NCBI GenBank assembly: GCA_017411945.1
Contig: JAFQPD010000017.1
Coordinates: forward strand, 1 to 27,130
DNA from: Mailhella sp.
GTDB lineage: Bacteria; Desulfobacterota; Desulfovibrionia; Desulfovibrionales; Desulfovibrionaceae
Reading direction: 5' to 3'
DNA: 27,130 bases
The notes beneath the pieces were generated by a model. It worked only from the letters and a program-made list of their open reading frames with translations, made no database searches and was not told the origin of the DNA. Positions 6,877 to 15,060 of the stretch are shown here, in pieces; position 1 is the first letter of the stretch, and every line of letters starts with the position of its first letter. Both the position numbers and the translations under genes were made by a program.

Positions 6877-7809
6877 CTACCGGACCAGAGTCAGGATGAG
6901 GACGAAGGAGGCCACAGCTCCGGCAAGGCCGATGAGCGCGGGCACGACGGGCATGCGCAGGCGGGCCATGACGGATTCTATGATGCCCACAAGCACGGCC
7001 ACGCCGAACACTGCGGCCAGCATGGACAGCGTGTAGGCCCACACGGACATGGAGGGGAGCAGAAGTCCGGCGAGGAGAGCGGAGAATATCCACAGCTTCA
7101 CGGAAGCGCCGTACAGGATGAAGGCGAGGCTGGGGCCGGAATGGTCGAGCACCATGACTTCATGGATCATGGTCAGTTCGAGGTGGGTGTTGGGGTCGTC
7201 CACGGGGATGCGGCAGTTCTCCACGAGCAGGAGCACGCCCATGGCCGCCACGAGGAGCATGATCTCGGGGCGTCCCATGACCCACGCCATGGGAGAGAAG
7301 CCGCAGAACAGCGAGGAGAGCGAGACTTCCGTGGAGGGGATGCCCATGGACATGGCCGTGCTCACCAGGGCGAGGAAGCTCAGGAAGAGCACAGGCTCGC
7401 CGATGGCGCCGAACAGGGCTTCGCGGCTCGCGCCCATGCCTTCGAAGGGAGAACCCGTGTCGAGGGCGGCAAGAACGGTGGCGAAGCGGCCCATGCCGAG
7501 CAGATAGGCGCAGAGTATGAAGTCGCCGTTGAAGCCGAAGGGCGAGGCCATGCCGCCGAGGGGGAGCAGGGTCAGGGCCAGCACCGCGGTGACCATGGAG
7601 ACCACGGGGCCTGCAGTGAAGACCCAGGTGGCCGTGTCGCTGACGACTTCGCCCTTACGCACGAGCTTGGCGATGTCGTAGTAGAGCTGGAGCACGGGCT
7701 TGCCGCGGCGGCCTGCGAACTTGGCCTTCACGCGGTTGATGATGCCGGGAACCAGCGGGGCAAGGACAAGGGCGAGGACGAGCTGGAACAGATAGCTGAG
7801 CGTATCCAT
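6877..7809 (-). CDS. hyfC: HyfC-like (NuoH/HycD family) membrane anchor subunit
   Basis: 310 residues with about eight membrane segments, family of NuoH, HycD and EchB. Two diagnostic loops are seen: GRRGKPVLQLYYDIAKLV at 33-50 and IPVDDPNTHLELTMIHE at 201-217, the latter carrying acidic residues proposed to link the redox module to the proton channels. It is the subunit expected to dock the NuoB/NuoD-like peripheral module on the membrane. The ATG overlaps the hyfB stop (TAATG) and follows a GGGGGGTGG ribosome site. Length and motifs are complete; nothing suggests decay. Confidence 0.93.
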   Translation of the reverse strand: MDTLSYLFQLVLALVLAPLVPGIINRVKAKFAGRRGKPVLQLYYDIAKLVRKGEVVSDTATWVFTAGPVVSMVTAVLALTLLPLGGMASPFGFNGDFILCAYLLGMGRFATVLAALDTGSPFEGMGASREALFGAIGEPVLFLSFLALVSTAMSMGIPSTEVSLSSLFCGFSPMAWVMGRPEIMLLVAAMGVLLLVENCRIPVDDPNTHLELTMIHEVMVLDHSGPSLAFILYGASVKLWIFSALLAGLLLPSMSVWAYTLSMLAAVFGVAVLVGIIESVMARLRMPVVPALIGLAGAVASFVLILTLVR

Positions 7810-9827
7810 TATGCCACCCCCCAGAAGAGAAGCGCTATGAGAGTGACGATGATATAGAGGATGTAGGTGTTCACCACGCCGCTCTGGAAGACCTTCAGCG
7901 CATTGCAGGCGTCCAGTATCTTCTCGAAGAGGGGAGTGTAGAACTTGCCGCGCACCACGTCGGGCGCGCTCACGCCGAAGCTGGACTTCTGCGGGAAGTA
8001 GCTTTCGTCTATCTGCGGCTTGGTCTCGGTGCCTATGACGTTGCCGAAGATGCGGGCCGCAGGCTCGACGAAGGATGCGGGCGTGTACTGGATGCGCGGA
8101 GTGCCGTACTGGTAGCCGCAGCCCCAGGTCGGGCCGCGCTTCACTTCTTTCCTGCCGAGCAGGATGCGGCGCAGATATGCGGCCCCTGCCACGAGCAGGA
8201 TGCCGAAGATGCCGAAGAGCGAGATGTTGCCGAGCAGGCTGGATGTGCCGCTGATGACCACGTCCTGCGCGATGCCGAGCAGGCTCTTGGGCATGACGGG
8301 GATGAAGGCTATGGTAGGCTGTATCATCTGGAAGACGAACTTCGCGCCCAGGCCGCCGACGACGCAGAGGGCGGCAGGCAGGCAGAGCGGCAGGAGCAGT
8401 CTGTTCTCAGGCGCATGGGGAGCTTCCGCAAACTGGGAACGGGGCTGGCCGAGGAAGGTCATGCCATATGCCTTGAGATAGACGAAGGCCGAGATGCCGC
8501 TCACCAGCATGAGGCCGACGAGGGTGACGAGCATGGCTATCTTCTGCTCGAGGCCGTGCAGATACAGGCCCTTGACCAGAGAGAGGGAGATGACGAACTC
8601 GCCGGCGAAGCCGTTGAAGGGGGGCAGGCAGGCTATGGAAGCCGCGCCGAGTGCGAAGAGCATGCCGAGCATGGGCATGCGCTTCTGCAGGCCGCCAAGC
8701 TTGGTCATGTCCACAGTGCCCGTGCTGTGCAGGACTTCGCCGGCGCAGAGGAAGAGCAGGCCCTTGAAGGCGGAATGGTTCAGCATGTGGAAGAGGCAGC
8801 CGGAGAAGCCGAGGGCGGCTATCCAGGCTATGCCGTTCTGCACGCCCACGAGGCCGACGCCGGCCGCCATGACCATGAGGCCCATGTTCTCCACGCTGGA
8901 GTAGGCCAGCAGGCGTTTCAGGTGGCTCTGGCCGAGGGCCTTCAGTATGCCCATGAGCGCAGTGACTATGCCCACGCCTACCAGCAGCCAGCCCCACCAT
9001 GCGGGGTGTTCCTGCATGGGGCCGAGCAGGTCGAAGGAGCGGATGATGCCGTAGAGGCCGGCGTTGAGCATTGCGCCCGAGAGCAGGGCTGAAACGTGGC
9101 TGGGGGCGGCGGGATGGGCTTCGGGAAGCCAGACGTGCAGAGGGGCGAGGCCGGCCTTGGCTCCGAAGCCGATGAAGGCGCAGAGGAAGAGCAGCGTGGC
9201 GTGGGCCGGGGCTTCCACAGTCATGGCGGCGAAGAGCGTGGTGCCGTTCTGCTGCCAGAGCATGGCGAAGAAGGCGATGAGGAACACCGCGCCGAGATGC
9301 GCCGCCACCAGATAGACCCACGAGGCGTCCTGCACGTTGCGGTCGCGGTCGTTGAAGTCGATGAGGAAGAAAGGCGAGAGCGACATGAGTTCCCACGAGA
9401 GCATGAAGAAGATGCCGTCGCGGGCGGTCATCACGCAAGTCATGCCAAGGAGCAGGATAAGGTAGAAGGCCCAGTGCGCGCCGAGGTTGTGCTCCTCGGG
9501 GTCGGTGTGGCGCAGGGATATGCTGCCGGCCAGCGCGCAGGAGAGGCCCAGCACGAAAACGGGCAGGAGGAAGAGGCGGGAGAGCGGGTCGAGGCCGAAG
9601 GCCAGCGCGCCGAAGGGCAGGCCCCAGGCAGTCTGGAAGCTCTCGATGCTCGTCCAGCCGCCGGAAAAGACGCCGATGAGGCCCAGCAGGCAGGCGAGGG
9701 CCGCCGTGCCCGGGCCAAGGGCATTGGCCGTCCTGTTGCTCGCTGCGGTGACGGGCCGTATGGCTATGATGCCTGTGGCCACGGCGCCAGCCGCCATGAG
9801 CAGGAGCGCGAGAAGAAAGATGTTCAT
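7809..9827 (-). CDS. hyfB: HyfB-like antiporter-type membrane subunit
   Basis: 672 residues, first gene of the operon. It has the NuoL/M/N antiporter core with Glu146 (SWELMSLS) and Lys224 (GFGAKAGLAPLHVWLPEAHPAAPS), then a C-terminal extension of about 150 residues. That extension includes the GPTWGCGYQYGTPRIQYTP segment common in HyfB/HycC proteins and a final membrane helix at about 645-670, in line with full-length HyfB. The start has a TGGGGAAC ribosome site and follows a plausible promoter at 9879-9907. Together with HyfF it gives this complex two antiporter-like subunits; a third, HyfD, which E. coli Hyf has, is absent here. Confidence 0.92.
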   Translation of the reverse strand: MNIFLLALLLMAAGAVATGIIAIRPVTAASNRTANALGPGTAALACLLGLIGVFSGGWTSIESFQTAWGLPFGALAFGLDPLSRLFLLPVFVLGLSCALAGSISLRHTDPEEHNLGAHWAFYLILLLGMTCVMTARDGIFFMLSWELMSLSPFFLIDFNDRDRNVQDASWVYLVAAHLGAVFLIAFFAMLWQQNGTTLFAAMTVEAPAHATLLFLCAFIGFGAKAGLAPLHVWLPEAHPAAPSHVSALLSGAMLNAGLYGIIRSFDLLGPMQEHPAWWGWLLVGVGIVTALMGILKALGQSHLKRLLAYSSVENMGLMVMAAGVGLVGVQNGIAWIAALGFSGCLFHMLNHSAFKGLLFLCAGEVLHSTGTVDMTKLGGLQKRMPMLGMLFALGAASIACLPPFNGFAGEFVISLSLVKGLYLHGLEQKIAMLVTLVGLMLVSGISAFVYLKAYGMTFLGQPRSQFAEAPHAPENRLLLPLCLPAALCVVGGLGAKFVFQMIQPTIAFIPVMPKSLLGIAQDVVISGTSSLLGNISLFGIFGILLVAGAAYLRRILLGRKEVKRGPTWGCGYQYGTPRIQYTPASFVEPAARIFGNVIGTETKPQIDESYFPQKSSFGVSAPDVVRGKFYTPLFEKILDACNALKVFQSGVVNTYILYIIVTLIALLFWGVA

Positions 9828-9878
9828 AAGTTCCCCATGATGATGTGACGAAACGGCTATCCGTCGAAAATCTTACAA

Positions 9879-9907
9879 ATCTTATTCCTCTTGGTATCAA
9901 AAGGCAA
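9879..9907 (-). promoter_or_regulatory. Candidate promoter of the hyf-like operon
   Basis: Read on the minus strand: TTGCCT (9907-9902), a 17-base spacer, then TAAGAT (9884-9879). Each hexamer matches sigma-70 consensus at four of six positions. Transcription would begin near 9872, giving a leader of about 45 bases before the hyfB ATG at 9827. A short direct repeat (AAGATTT twice) overlaps the -10 area. No sigma-54 type -24/-12 element was seen, although E. coli hyf is controlled that way. Confidence 0.45.
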
Positions 9908-9934
9908 GGAATGCAGAAAGATAAAAATAAAATG

Positions 9935-9959
9935 AAAAAGCCCATGCAAGTGCATGAGC
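9935..9959 (-). terminator. Rho-independent terminator after the rhodanese gene
   Basis: On the minus strand an 8-bp stem (GCTCATGC with GCATGGGC, one G-T pair) closes an ACTT loop and runs into TTTTT. It lies between the rhodanese stop (10046) and the hyf promoter candidate, so it separates the two transcripts. Confidence 0.85.
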
Positions 9960-10045
9960 TTCATAGAGAGTACAAAGTGGGGTGCAATGCCCGGGAGCGT
10001 TCCCGCAGAGCAGGAAATGCGTTTCCCTCAGGGGCAGGGCGGCTT

Positions 10046-10450
10046 TCAGTCGTGGAAACGCACTTTCCCTCCGCTGTAGTCGGCGTAGCCGGAAAGGTGC
10101 CAGAGCTTTTCGGGGGAGCGGCCCTTGCCGATGAGCATGGCGGCGGCGTTCTTCGCGCGGCGGCCGGAACGGCATATGATGAGCACCGGGCCTTCCGGCA
10201 CTTCGGAAGCGCGTTCCAGAAGCTCATCCACGGGGATATGCAGTGCGCCGGGGGCGTGGCCGGCTTCGAACTCCCTGTGCGTGCGCACATCGAGCAGGGT
10301 GAGGCCGCCAGCGGCATGCTTTTCGAGAAGGGAGTTGCCCTGTTCCGGAGTGAGCGCGCCGCCCTGAGGGAAGCCTTCGGCGAAGCAGGGCGTGAGCAGG
10401 CAGAGGCAGAGCAGGGAAGAGAGGATCAGGCGGGAGAGGGGGAGGAGCAT
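10046..10450 (-). CDS. Exported single-domain rhodanese (sulfurtransferase-like)
   Basis: 134 residues. Residues 1-24 are a Sec signal peptide ending PCFA before EGF, so the protein should be periplasmic. One rhodanese domain follows, with LLDVRTHREFEAGHAPGALHIPV at about 52-74 and the active-site loop CRSGRR starting at Cys93. Single-domain rhodaneses move sulfane sulfur or bind related ligands; the substrate is unknown here. The start is preceded by AAAGGG. It lies between the ftsZ terminator and its own terminator, and I see no clear promoter in the roughly 30 bases after the ftsZ terminator, so it may depend on read-through or on a promoter inside ftsZ. Confidence 0.87.
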   Translation of the reverse strand: MLLPLSRLILSSLLCLCLLTPCFAEGFPQGGALTPEQGNSLLEKHAAGGLTLLDVRTHREFEAGHAPGALHIPVDELLERASEVPEGPVLIICRSGRRAKNAAAMLIGKGRSPEKLWHLSGYADYSGGKVRFHD

Positions 10451-10481
10451 GATAGGGCCCTTTGAGTGCGCCGTGCGGCGG

Positions 10482-10512
10482 AAAAGGAAAAGGCCGCCTT
10501 TTGGGGGCGGCC
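10482..10512 (-). terminator. Rho-independent terminator of the dcw cluster
   Basis: On the minus strand GGCCGCC and GGCGGCC form a 7-bp GC stem around a seven-base loop, followed by TTTTCCTTTTC. It begins eight bases after the ftsZ stop codon (10520) and marks the end of the division and cell-wall cluster. Confidence 0.85.
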
Positions 10513-10519
10513 CTTGTCG

Positions 10520-11734
10520 TCAGTCCTGCTTTCTGATGAAGGCAGTATCGTCGTCTTCTTCGAAGGTGAAGCTTTCGCTGTTCTGGTACTGGCGGGCCTT
10601 GTCTGAATAGCGGAGGTACGCGGGGCTTTCGCGGTCGTCGGTATCGTCGTTCAGGCGGGGGCGGGAAAGGATGACGCTGGCGTCGCGGCGGCGGGGGCCA
10701 TGCTCGGAGGAAGCGGCCTCAGGCTTGCTGACGGGGGCGTCCTCTTCCTTTTCCTGGGCGGGCTTCTGCATGTCCGTCTCGATGCCGGTGGCGATGACGG
10801 TGATGCGGATCTCATCGCCGCAGCTCTCGTCGAGCGACATGGCGGGGATGATGTCGGGCTCTTCGCCGTTCGGGCCGCGGGCGGCCTCGCCGATATAGGA
10901 GGCGGCTTCGCTGAATTCGTCCATGCCAAGGTCTTCGTTGGCGGTGATGTTCACCAGCATGGCCTTGCAGCCCGTGATGGAAAGGTCGTCGAGCAGGGGG
11001 CTGGTGATGGCGCGCTTGGCGGCTTCGAGGGCGCGGTTTTCGCCGGAGGCGCGGCCTTCGCCCATGAGGGCCATGCCGCGGCAGCTCATGACAGTGCGCA
11101 CGTCCGCGAAGTCGGCGTTCATGAGGCCGGGCTTGGTGATGAGGTCGGTCACGCCGCGCACGGCGGCATAGAGCACATCGTCGGCCTTCTTGAACATTTC
11201 GGTGACTTTGGCGTTCTTGGGGGCGATGGCGAGCAGGCGGGCGTTGGGGATGATGACGAGGCTGTCCACCTGTTCGCGCAGGGCTTCAATGCCCTCGAGG
11301 GCGGCCTTCATGCGCTTGCCTTCGAAGGGGAAGGGCTTGGTGACCACGCCCACGGTGAGCACGCCCTTCTCGCGGGCCGCCTTGGCGATGACGGGAGCGG
11401 CGCCGGTGCCGGTGCCGCCGCCCATGCCGGCGGTGATGAAGACCATGTCGGCATCGCCGATGGCGTTGCGCACTTCCTCGATGTCTTCCTCGGCGGCCAT
11501 TTTGCCCACTTCGGGCTTGGCTCCTGCGCCGAGGCCGCGGGTGAGCTGCTTGCCTATCTGCACGCGCACGTCGGCATTGCTGCGGTTGAGGGCCTGCATA
11601 TCGGTATTGGCGCAGATGAAGGAAACGCCTTCAAGGCCGGAATTGATCATGTTCTGGACGGCGTTGCCGCCACCGCCGCCTACGCCGATGACCTTGATCT
11701 TGGCGCCCTGATCGTTGTCGATGAACATTTCCAT
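10520..11734 (-). CDS. ftsZ: Cell division GTPase FtsZ
   Basis: 404 residues, the tubulin-like GTPase that polymerises into the division ring at mid-cell. The nucleotide-binding loop GGGTGTG is at 105-111, an earlier glycine-rich turn ([10 protein letters not shown]) at 17-26, and the T7 loop with the catalytic acidic residues (NADFADV) at 206-212. After the core ends near residue 320, a charged linker of about 70 residues leads to a C-terminal peptide [10 protein letters not shown], a recognisable variant of the conserved tail that binds FtsA and other partners. It lies 30 bases after ftsA and is the last gene of the cluster. An in-frame ATG two codons downstream exists; the first ATG is preferred for its CGGAG ribosome site. 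Confidence 0.98.
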   Translation of the reverse strand: MEMFIDNDQGAKIKVIGVGGGGGNAVQNMINSGLEGVSFICANTDMQALNRSNADVRVQIGKQLTRGLGAGAKPEVGKMAAEEDIEEVRNAIGDADMVFITAGMGGGTGTGAAPVIAKAAREKGVLTVGVVTKPFPFEGKRMKAALEGIEALREQVDSLVIIPNARLLAIAPKNAKVTEMFKKADDVLYAAVRGVTDLITKPGLMNADFADVRTVMSCRGMALMGEGRASGENRALEAAKRAITSPLLDDLSITGCKAMLVNITANEDLGMDEFSEAASYIGEAARGPNGEEPDIIPAMSLDESCGDEIRITVIATGIETDMQKPAQEKEEDAPVSKPEAASSEHGPRRRDASVILSRPRLNDDTDDRESPAYLRYSDKARQYQNSESFTFEEDDDTAFIRKQD

Positions 11735-11764
11735 GAGGATATGGCTCCGAGGATATTTATATGA

Positions 11765-13009
11765 TTAGCGGACGTCGCCGAACCAGCGTTTCATGCTGCT
11801 CCATATCTTATGGAACAGGCCGTCTTCCTTGCCTTCTTCAGGCTCGGCGACGAAGCGCGTGGGGGCGGTCTCCTGTTCGGCCGCGTAGAAGAGCAGGCCG
11901 ACAGCCGTGGCGTACTTGGGGTTGTTGACCACGTCCTTCAGGCCGCCCACGTTGCGGGGGTAGCCAAGGCGGACGGGCATCTGGAAAATTTCTTCGGCCA
12001 GTTCCACGCAGCCGGGGATGAGCGACGCGCCGCCGGTGAGCACCACGCCCGCGCCGAGGTAATGCATGAGGCCGGAGCGTTCCATCTCCTGGTAGATGAG
12101 GGCCAGCATCTCTTCCATGCGGGGCTCGCAGATCTCGGCGAGAACGCGGCGTTCGATGGTGCGGGGCGGGCGTCCGCCCACGCCGGGCACTTCGATGGTC
12201 TCGCTGGGGTGCACCATGTCCACGAGGGCGCAGCCGTGCTTGATCTTTATCTTGTCGGCCGCGGCAGGGGAAGTGCGCAGGCCGAAGGCTATGTCGCTGG
12301 TGAGGTTGTTGCCGCCGAGGGCCACTGCGCCGGTGTACTTGATGGCGTTGTTGGCGAAGATGGCTATGTCGGAAGTGCCGCCGCCTATGTCGATGATGGC
12401 CACGCCTATCTCGCGTTCCTCCTCGGTGAGTATGGACTTGGAGGAGGCGAGGGACTCGAGGACTATTTCAGAGACGTCGAGGCCGCTCTTGCTGCAGGAG
12501 CGCACGATGTTCTGCGCAGAGGTGACTGCGCCGGTGACGATGTGCACGTTGGCTTCGAGGCGCACGCCGCTCATGCCTACGGGGTTGGCAATGCCGCGCT
12601 GGTCGTCCACTATGTAGCCCTGGGGCAGGGTGTGGATGACCTCGCGGTCCAGCGGGATGGCCACGGCCTTGGCGGCGTCGAGCACGCGCTCCACGTCCTG
12701 CGGGGTGACTTCGCCGCCGCCCTTGATGGCGATGACTCCGTGGCTGTTCACGCCCTTGATGTGGCCGCCAGCAATGCCCGCATAGACGCTGGATATCTCG
12801 CAGCCGGCCATGAGCTCGGCTTCTTCCACAGCCTTGCGGATGGACTGCACGGTCTCGTCGATATTGACCACGACGCCCTTGCGAAGGCCTTTGGAGGGAC
12901 TCGTTCCTATGCCGATGATATCTATCCCGGTGTCGGAAGGTTCGCCGACAACAGCGCATATCTTGGTCGTACCGATGTCGAGGCCGACTATGAGTTCGGA
13001 GTTAGGCAT
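11765..13009 (-). CDS. ftsA: Cell division protein FtsA, membrane tether of FtsZ
   Basis: 414 residues, actin-like ATPase. The phosphate-1 motif DIGTTK is at 11-16, the SHS2/1C domain follows at about 85-165, and DIGGGTSD and TGGASLIPG mark the other nucleotide-binding loops. The last 16 residues (FHKIWSSMKRWFGDVR) form the amphipathic helix that binds the membrane. The frame extends five codons further to a TTG at 13024, but ATG 13009 is chosen because GGGGAG lies seven bases before it; that TTGGGGAG would itself be the ribosome site. A 150-base gap separates it from ftsQ, the largest in the cluster. Confidence 0.97.
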   Translation of the reverse strand: MPNSELIVGLDIGTTKICAVVGEPSDTGIDIIGIGTSPSKGLRKGVVVNIDETVQSIRKAVEEAELMAGCEISSVYAGIAGGHIKGVNSHGVIAIKGGGEVTPQDVERVLDAAKAVAIPLDREVIHTLPQGYIVDDQRGIANPVGMSGVRLEANVHIVTGAVTSAQNIVRSCSKSGLDVSEIVLESLASSKSILTEEEREIGVAIIDIGGGTSDIAIFANNAIKYTGAVALGGNNLTSDIAFGLRTSPAAADKIKIKHGCALVDMVHPSETIEVPGVGGRPPRTIERRVLAEICEPRMEEMLALIYQEMERSGLMHYLGAGVVLTGGASLIPGCVELAEEIFQMPVRLGYPRNVGGLKDVVNNPKYATAVGLLFYAAEQETAPTRFVAEPEEGKEDGLFHKIWSSMKRWFGDVR

Positions 13010-13057
13010 AGATGAGCTCCCCAACCTTGAAGCATGCTCGCAAAAGGAGATGCCGAG

Positions 13058-13086
13058 TTAATACTGACTTCAAAAAAACAGCACAA
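13058..13086 (-). promoter_or_regulatory. Weak candidate promoter for ftsA-ftsZ
   Basis: The gap 13010-13159 is distinctly AT-rich compared with its surroundings. On the minus strand TTGTGC (13086-13081), a 17-base spacer and TATTAA (13063-13058) are the best sigma-70-like pair I found; the -35 matches only at three positions. Separate ftsA/ftsZ promoters are common in other bacteria, which supports the idea but not these exact bases. No T-run terminator was seen in this gap. Confidence 0.3.
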
Positions 13087-13159
13087 GAAAACAGAATTGT
13101 CCAGCGTTTTTTTGCCGGAAAAAGCTTTGATAACAAGGACTGCCGGAGTTGTTCGGCTG

Positions 13160-14134
13160 CTAGCGCGCAGGCTTGGCCGAGGCTTCTTTCTTTTCTTCCG
13201 GAGTCCTCGTCATCCACACCTGTCCGTCGGCCGCCCGTATGCTCGAAACTCTTTCGGTCTCCTTCCTTTTTTCCACGTCGGAAACGACGGAGGCCATGCG
13301 CTTCAGGTTCTCCTGCCAGCCTTCGAAGCCTATGGCAAGGTGCATGCGGCGCGGCTCCCAGTAGAGCTCGAAGCCGCTGGCCGCCGAGAGGCGCACCCAG
13401 GATATCTGGGAGAGGCGGAAGGGGAAGCCGGAACTTTCGAACATCTTCGAGAAGTCGCCGAGCATGGGGAGCATGTCGTCGCCGCCCGGGCCCAGCTCCA
13501 GCATGGGCAGGGAACGGTAGTTGCGGCTCGTCACCGGGGCGATGAACTGGCCTTTGATGTTAAGGAAGAAGAGGGTCTGGTCCTTCTTGGCGAAGAAGGC
13601 GGGCTCGCGTTCCTTTATTTTGATGATGAAGGTTCCGGGCAGTTCCCTGCGTATGGACACGCTTTCCACCCACGGGTTCTTCACCAGTTCCTGTTCGGCG
13701 TCGTGTATCCTCACGGCCATGCTGTTCGCGCCTTCGCGGATGCCGCATATCTCCAGCACTTCGGACGTACGCACCTGTGAATTGCCGGAGACCTGTATGT
13801 CCGTGATGGCGAAGTAGGGGCTGGTGACGCAGAAACGCCATGCCTTGAGCAGGCCCACGGCCGCACCGAACATGAGGAAGCCGATGAGCGAGAGGGCGAG
13901 GCTCCAGCGCAGGAAACGCCAGAATCCCTGCGAGCTGAAAGGCAGGGAAGGCAGGCTGAGGCCCCTGCGCTTCTTCTTGCGCGAAGGCTTTTTGGCTTCC
14001 GCCGCCTTCTTCACGTTCCCCTTCTTGCGCACGTTCTTCCCGCCTGCGGCGTTTTTCGCGGCAGACACGACGGAAGGGCGGCCCTTGGGCTCGTAAGGCA
14101 CGCGGCGGTTCTTCCTTTCGCTTCCTATCGCCAT
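13160..14134 (-). CDS. ftsQ: Cell division protein FtsQ
   Basis: 324 residues, single-pass inner-membrane protein. A long basic cytoplasmic N-terminus (about 1-68, rich in Lys and Arg, e.g. KKPSRKKKRRG at 48-58) precedes one membrane helix at about 73-97. The POTRA domain (about 107-176, with the typical VSGNSQVRTSEVL start) and the FtsQ beta domain follow in the periplasm. FtsQ recruits FtsL and FtsB partners and transmits the activation signal to FtsW-FtsI. ATG 14134 is chosen over GTG 14143 because AAGGAG lies eight bases before the ATG but touches the GTG. It overlaps murB by ten bases. The C-terminal tail is also charged (EEKKEASAK). Confidence 0.92.
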   Translation of the reverse strand: MAIGSERKNRRVPYEPKGRPSVVSAAKNAAGGKNVRKKGNVKKAAEAKKPSRKKKRRGLSLPSLPFSSQGFWRFLRWSLALSLIGFLMFGAAVGLLKAWRFCVTSPYFAITDIQVSGNSQVRTSEVLEICGIREGANSMAVRIHDAEQELVKNPWVESVSIRRELPGTFIIKIKEREPAFFAKKDQTLFFLNIKGQFIAPVTSRNYRSLPMLELGPGGDDMLPMLGDFSKMFESSGFPFRLSQISWVRLSAASGFELYWEPRRMHLAIGFEGWQENLKRMASVVSDVEKRKETERVSSIRAADGQVWMTRTPEEKKEASAKPAR

Positions 14135-15060
14135 GCGGGCCACTCCTTCACTTCCATCTCAAGGGAGACGCCGAAGCGTTCCTGCACGGCGGCGCGGGCC
14201 TCGGCTATGAGAGCGAGGGCGTCCTCGGTGCGGCCGGGGATGCCGCATTTCGTATCGTGGGCGAGGAAGTTGGCATGCATCTCGGAAAAGCGCAGTGCGC
14301 CCCTGCGGCGGCCCTTCATGCCTGCGGCGTCGAGCAGACGCCCGGCGGACTCGCCTTCGGGATTCTTGAAGACGCAGCCTGCCGTATGCTCATGCACGGG
14401 CTGGCCGCTTTTTTTCCTGAGGAAGTTCTCCTGCATGATGCGGCGGAGCTTTGCGGGGTCGTCCTGCTTCATGGCAAGGACGACGGATGCGCTCATGTAC
14501 CACGAGCAGGGCTTGACGAGGGAGAAGCGGCGGTAGGAGGCTTCCCAGCCTTCAGGGCCTATCTCATGCAGGCCGCGCTCCGGCGTGAATACCGTGAGCG
14601 AGCGCATGAGCGGGGCCGTGCTGCATCCGTAGGAGCCTGCGTTCATGGCCACGGCACCGCCTACGCGGCCGGGCACGCCCACAAGCCCTTCCAGCCCGGC
14701 AAGGCCGCGCCTGACAGTCCAGCTCAGCAGGAAGGGCATGCGCATGCCCGCCCCTACGCGGAGCAGGGTGTACTTCCCGTCCGGGCCGTCTTCGGCGCCG
14801 AGCACTTCAGGTTCGGCAGGGCGGCCCTCGGCGTCGCGGCTTCCCATGAGCGGGCGGATGACAGTGATGGGCAGTTCCCCGTCGCGTATCAGCAGATTGC
14901 TCCCGCCGCCGAGCACATGTGCAGAACCGCCCGCGAGGCTGAGGGCCTCGGGCAGTCTTTCGCAGTCGGCAAGGCTGTCCAGACGTATCTCGGCTATGGC
15001 AGAGCCGCCGAGGCGGAGGGTGGTCAGCTCTGCGAGGGCAGGCCTGTCGATGATCTTCAC
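14125..15060 (-). CDS. murB: UDP-N-acetylenolpyruvoylglucosamine reductase MurB
   Basis: 311 residues, FAD-dependent enzyme that reduces UDP-GlcNAc-enolpyruvate to UDP-MurNAc with NADPH. FAD-binding motifs are seen: GGGSNLL at 51-57 and [18 protein letters not shown] at 128-145. The proton-donor serine is Ser238 in [18 protein letters not shown], and SEMHANF (259-265) is the C-terminal signature. The layout is that of the type II MurB of Gram-positives rather than the E. coli form. The start is GTG at 15060, overlapping the murC stop as GTGA, with GGAGAAG upstream. The open frame beyond this point toward 15534 is a murC shadow. No ddl gene lies between murC and ftsQ. Confidence 0.95.
   Translation of the reverse strand: MKIIDRPALAELTTLRLGGSAIAEIRLDSLADCERLPEALSLAGGSAHVLGGGSNLLIRDGELPITVIRPLMGSRDAEGRPAEPEVLGAEDGPDGKYTLLRVGAGMRMPFLLSWTVRRGLAGLEGLVGVPGRVGGAVAMNAGSYGCSTAPLMRSLTVFTPERGLHEIGPEGWEASYRRFSLVKPCSWYMSASVVLAMKQDDPAKLRRIMQENFLRKKSGQPVHEHTAGCVFKNPEGESAGRLLDAAGMKGRRRGALRFSEMHANFLAHDTKCGIPGRTEDALALIAEARAAVQERFGVSLEMEVKEWPAWR

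Noticed and set aside
2418..9827. True complex I (nuo) or Mrp antiporter operon
   Set aside because: The HyfE-like subunit, the NuoC-NuoD fusion, the hyf gene order and the HyfB-type C-terminal extension fit a group 4 hydrogenase relative; nuoE-F-G, nuoA, nuoI-J and mrpD-G genes are not present.
9960..10045. A small gene between the rhodanese and hyfB
   Set aside because: No frame has a start, ribosome site and protein-like composition; the stretch holds the terminator and promoter candidate plus short imperfect hairpins.
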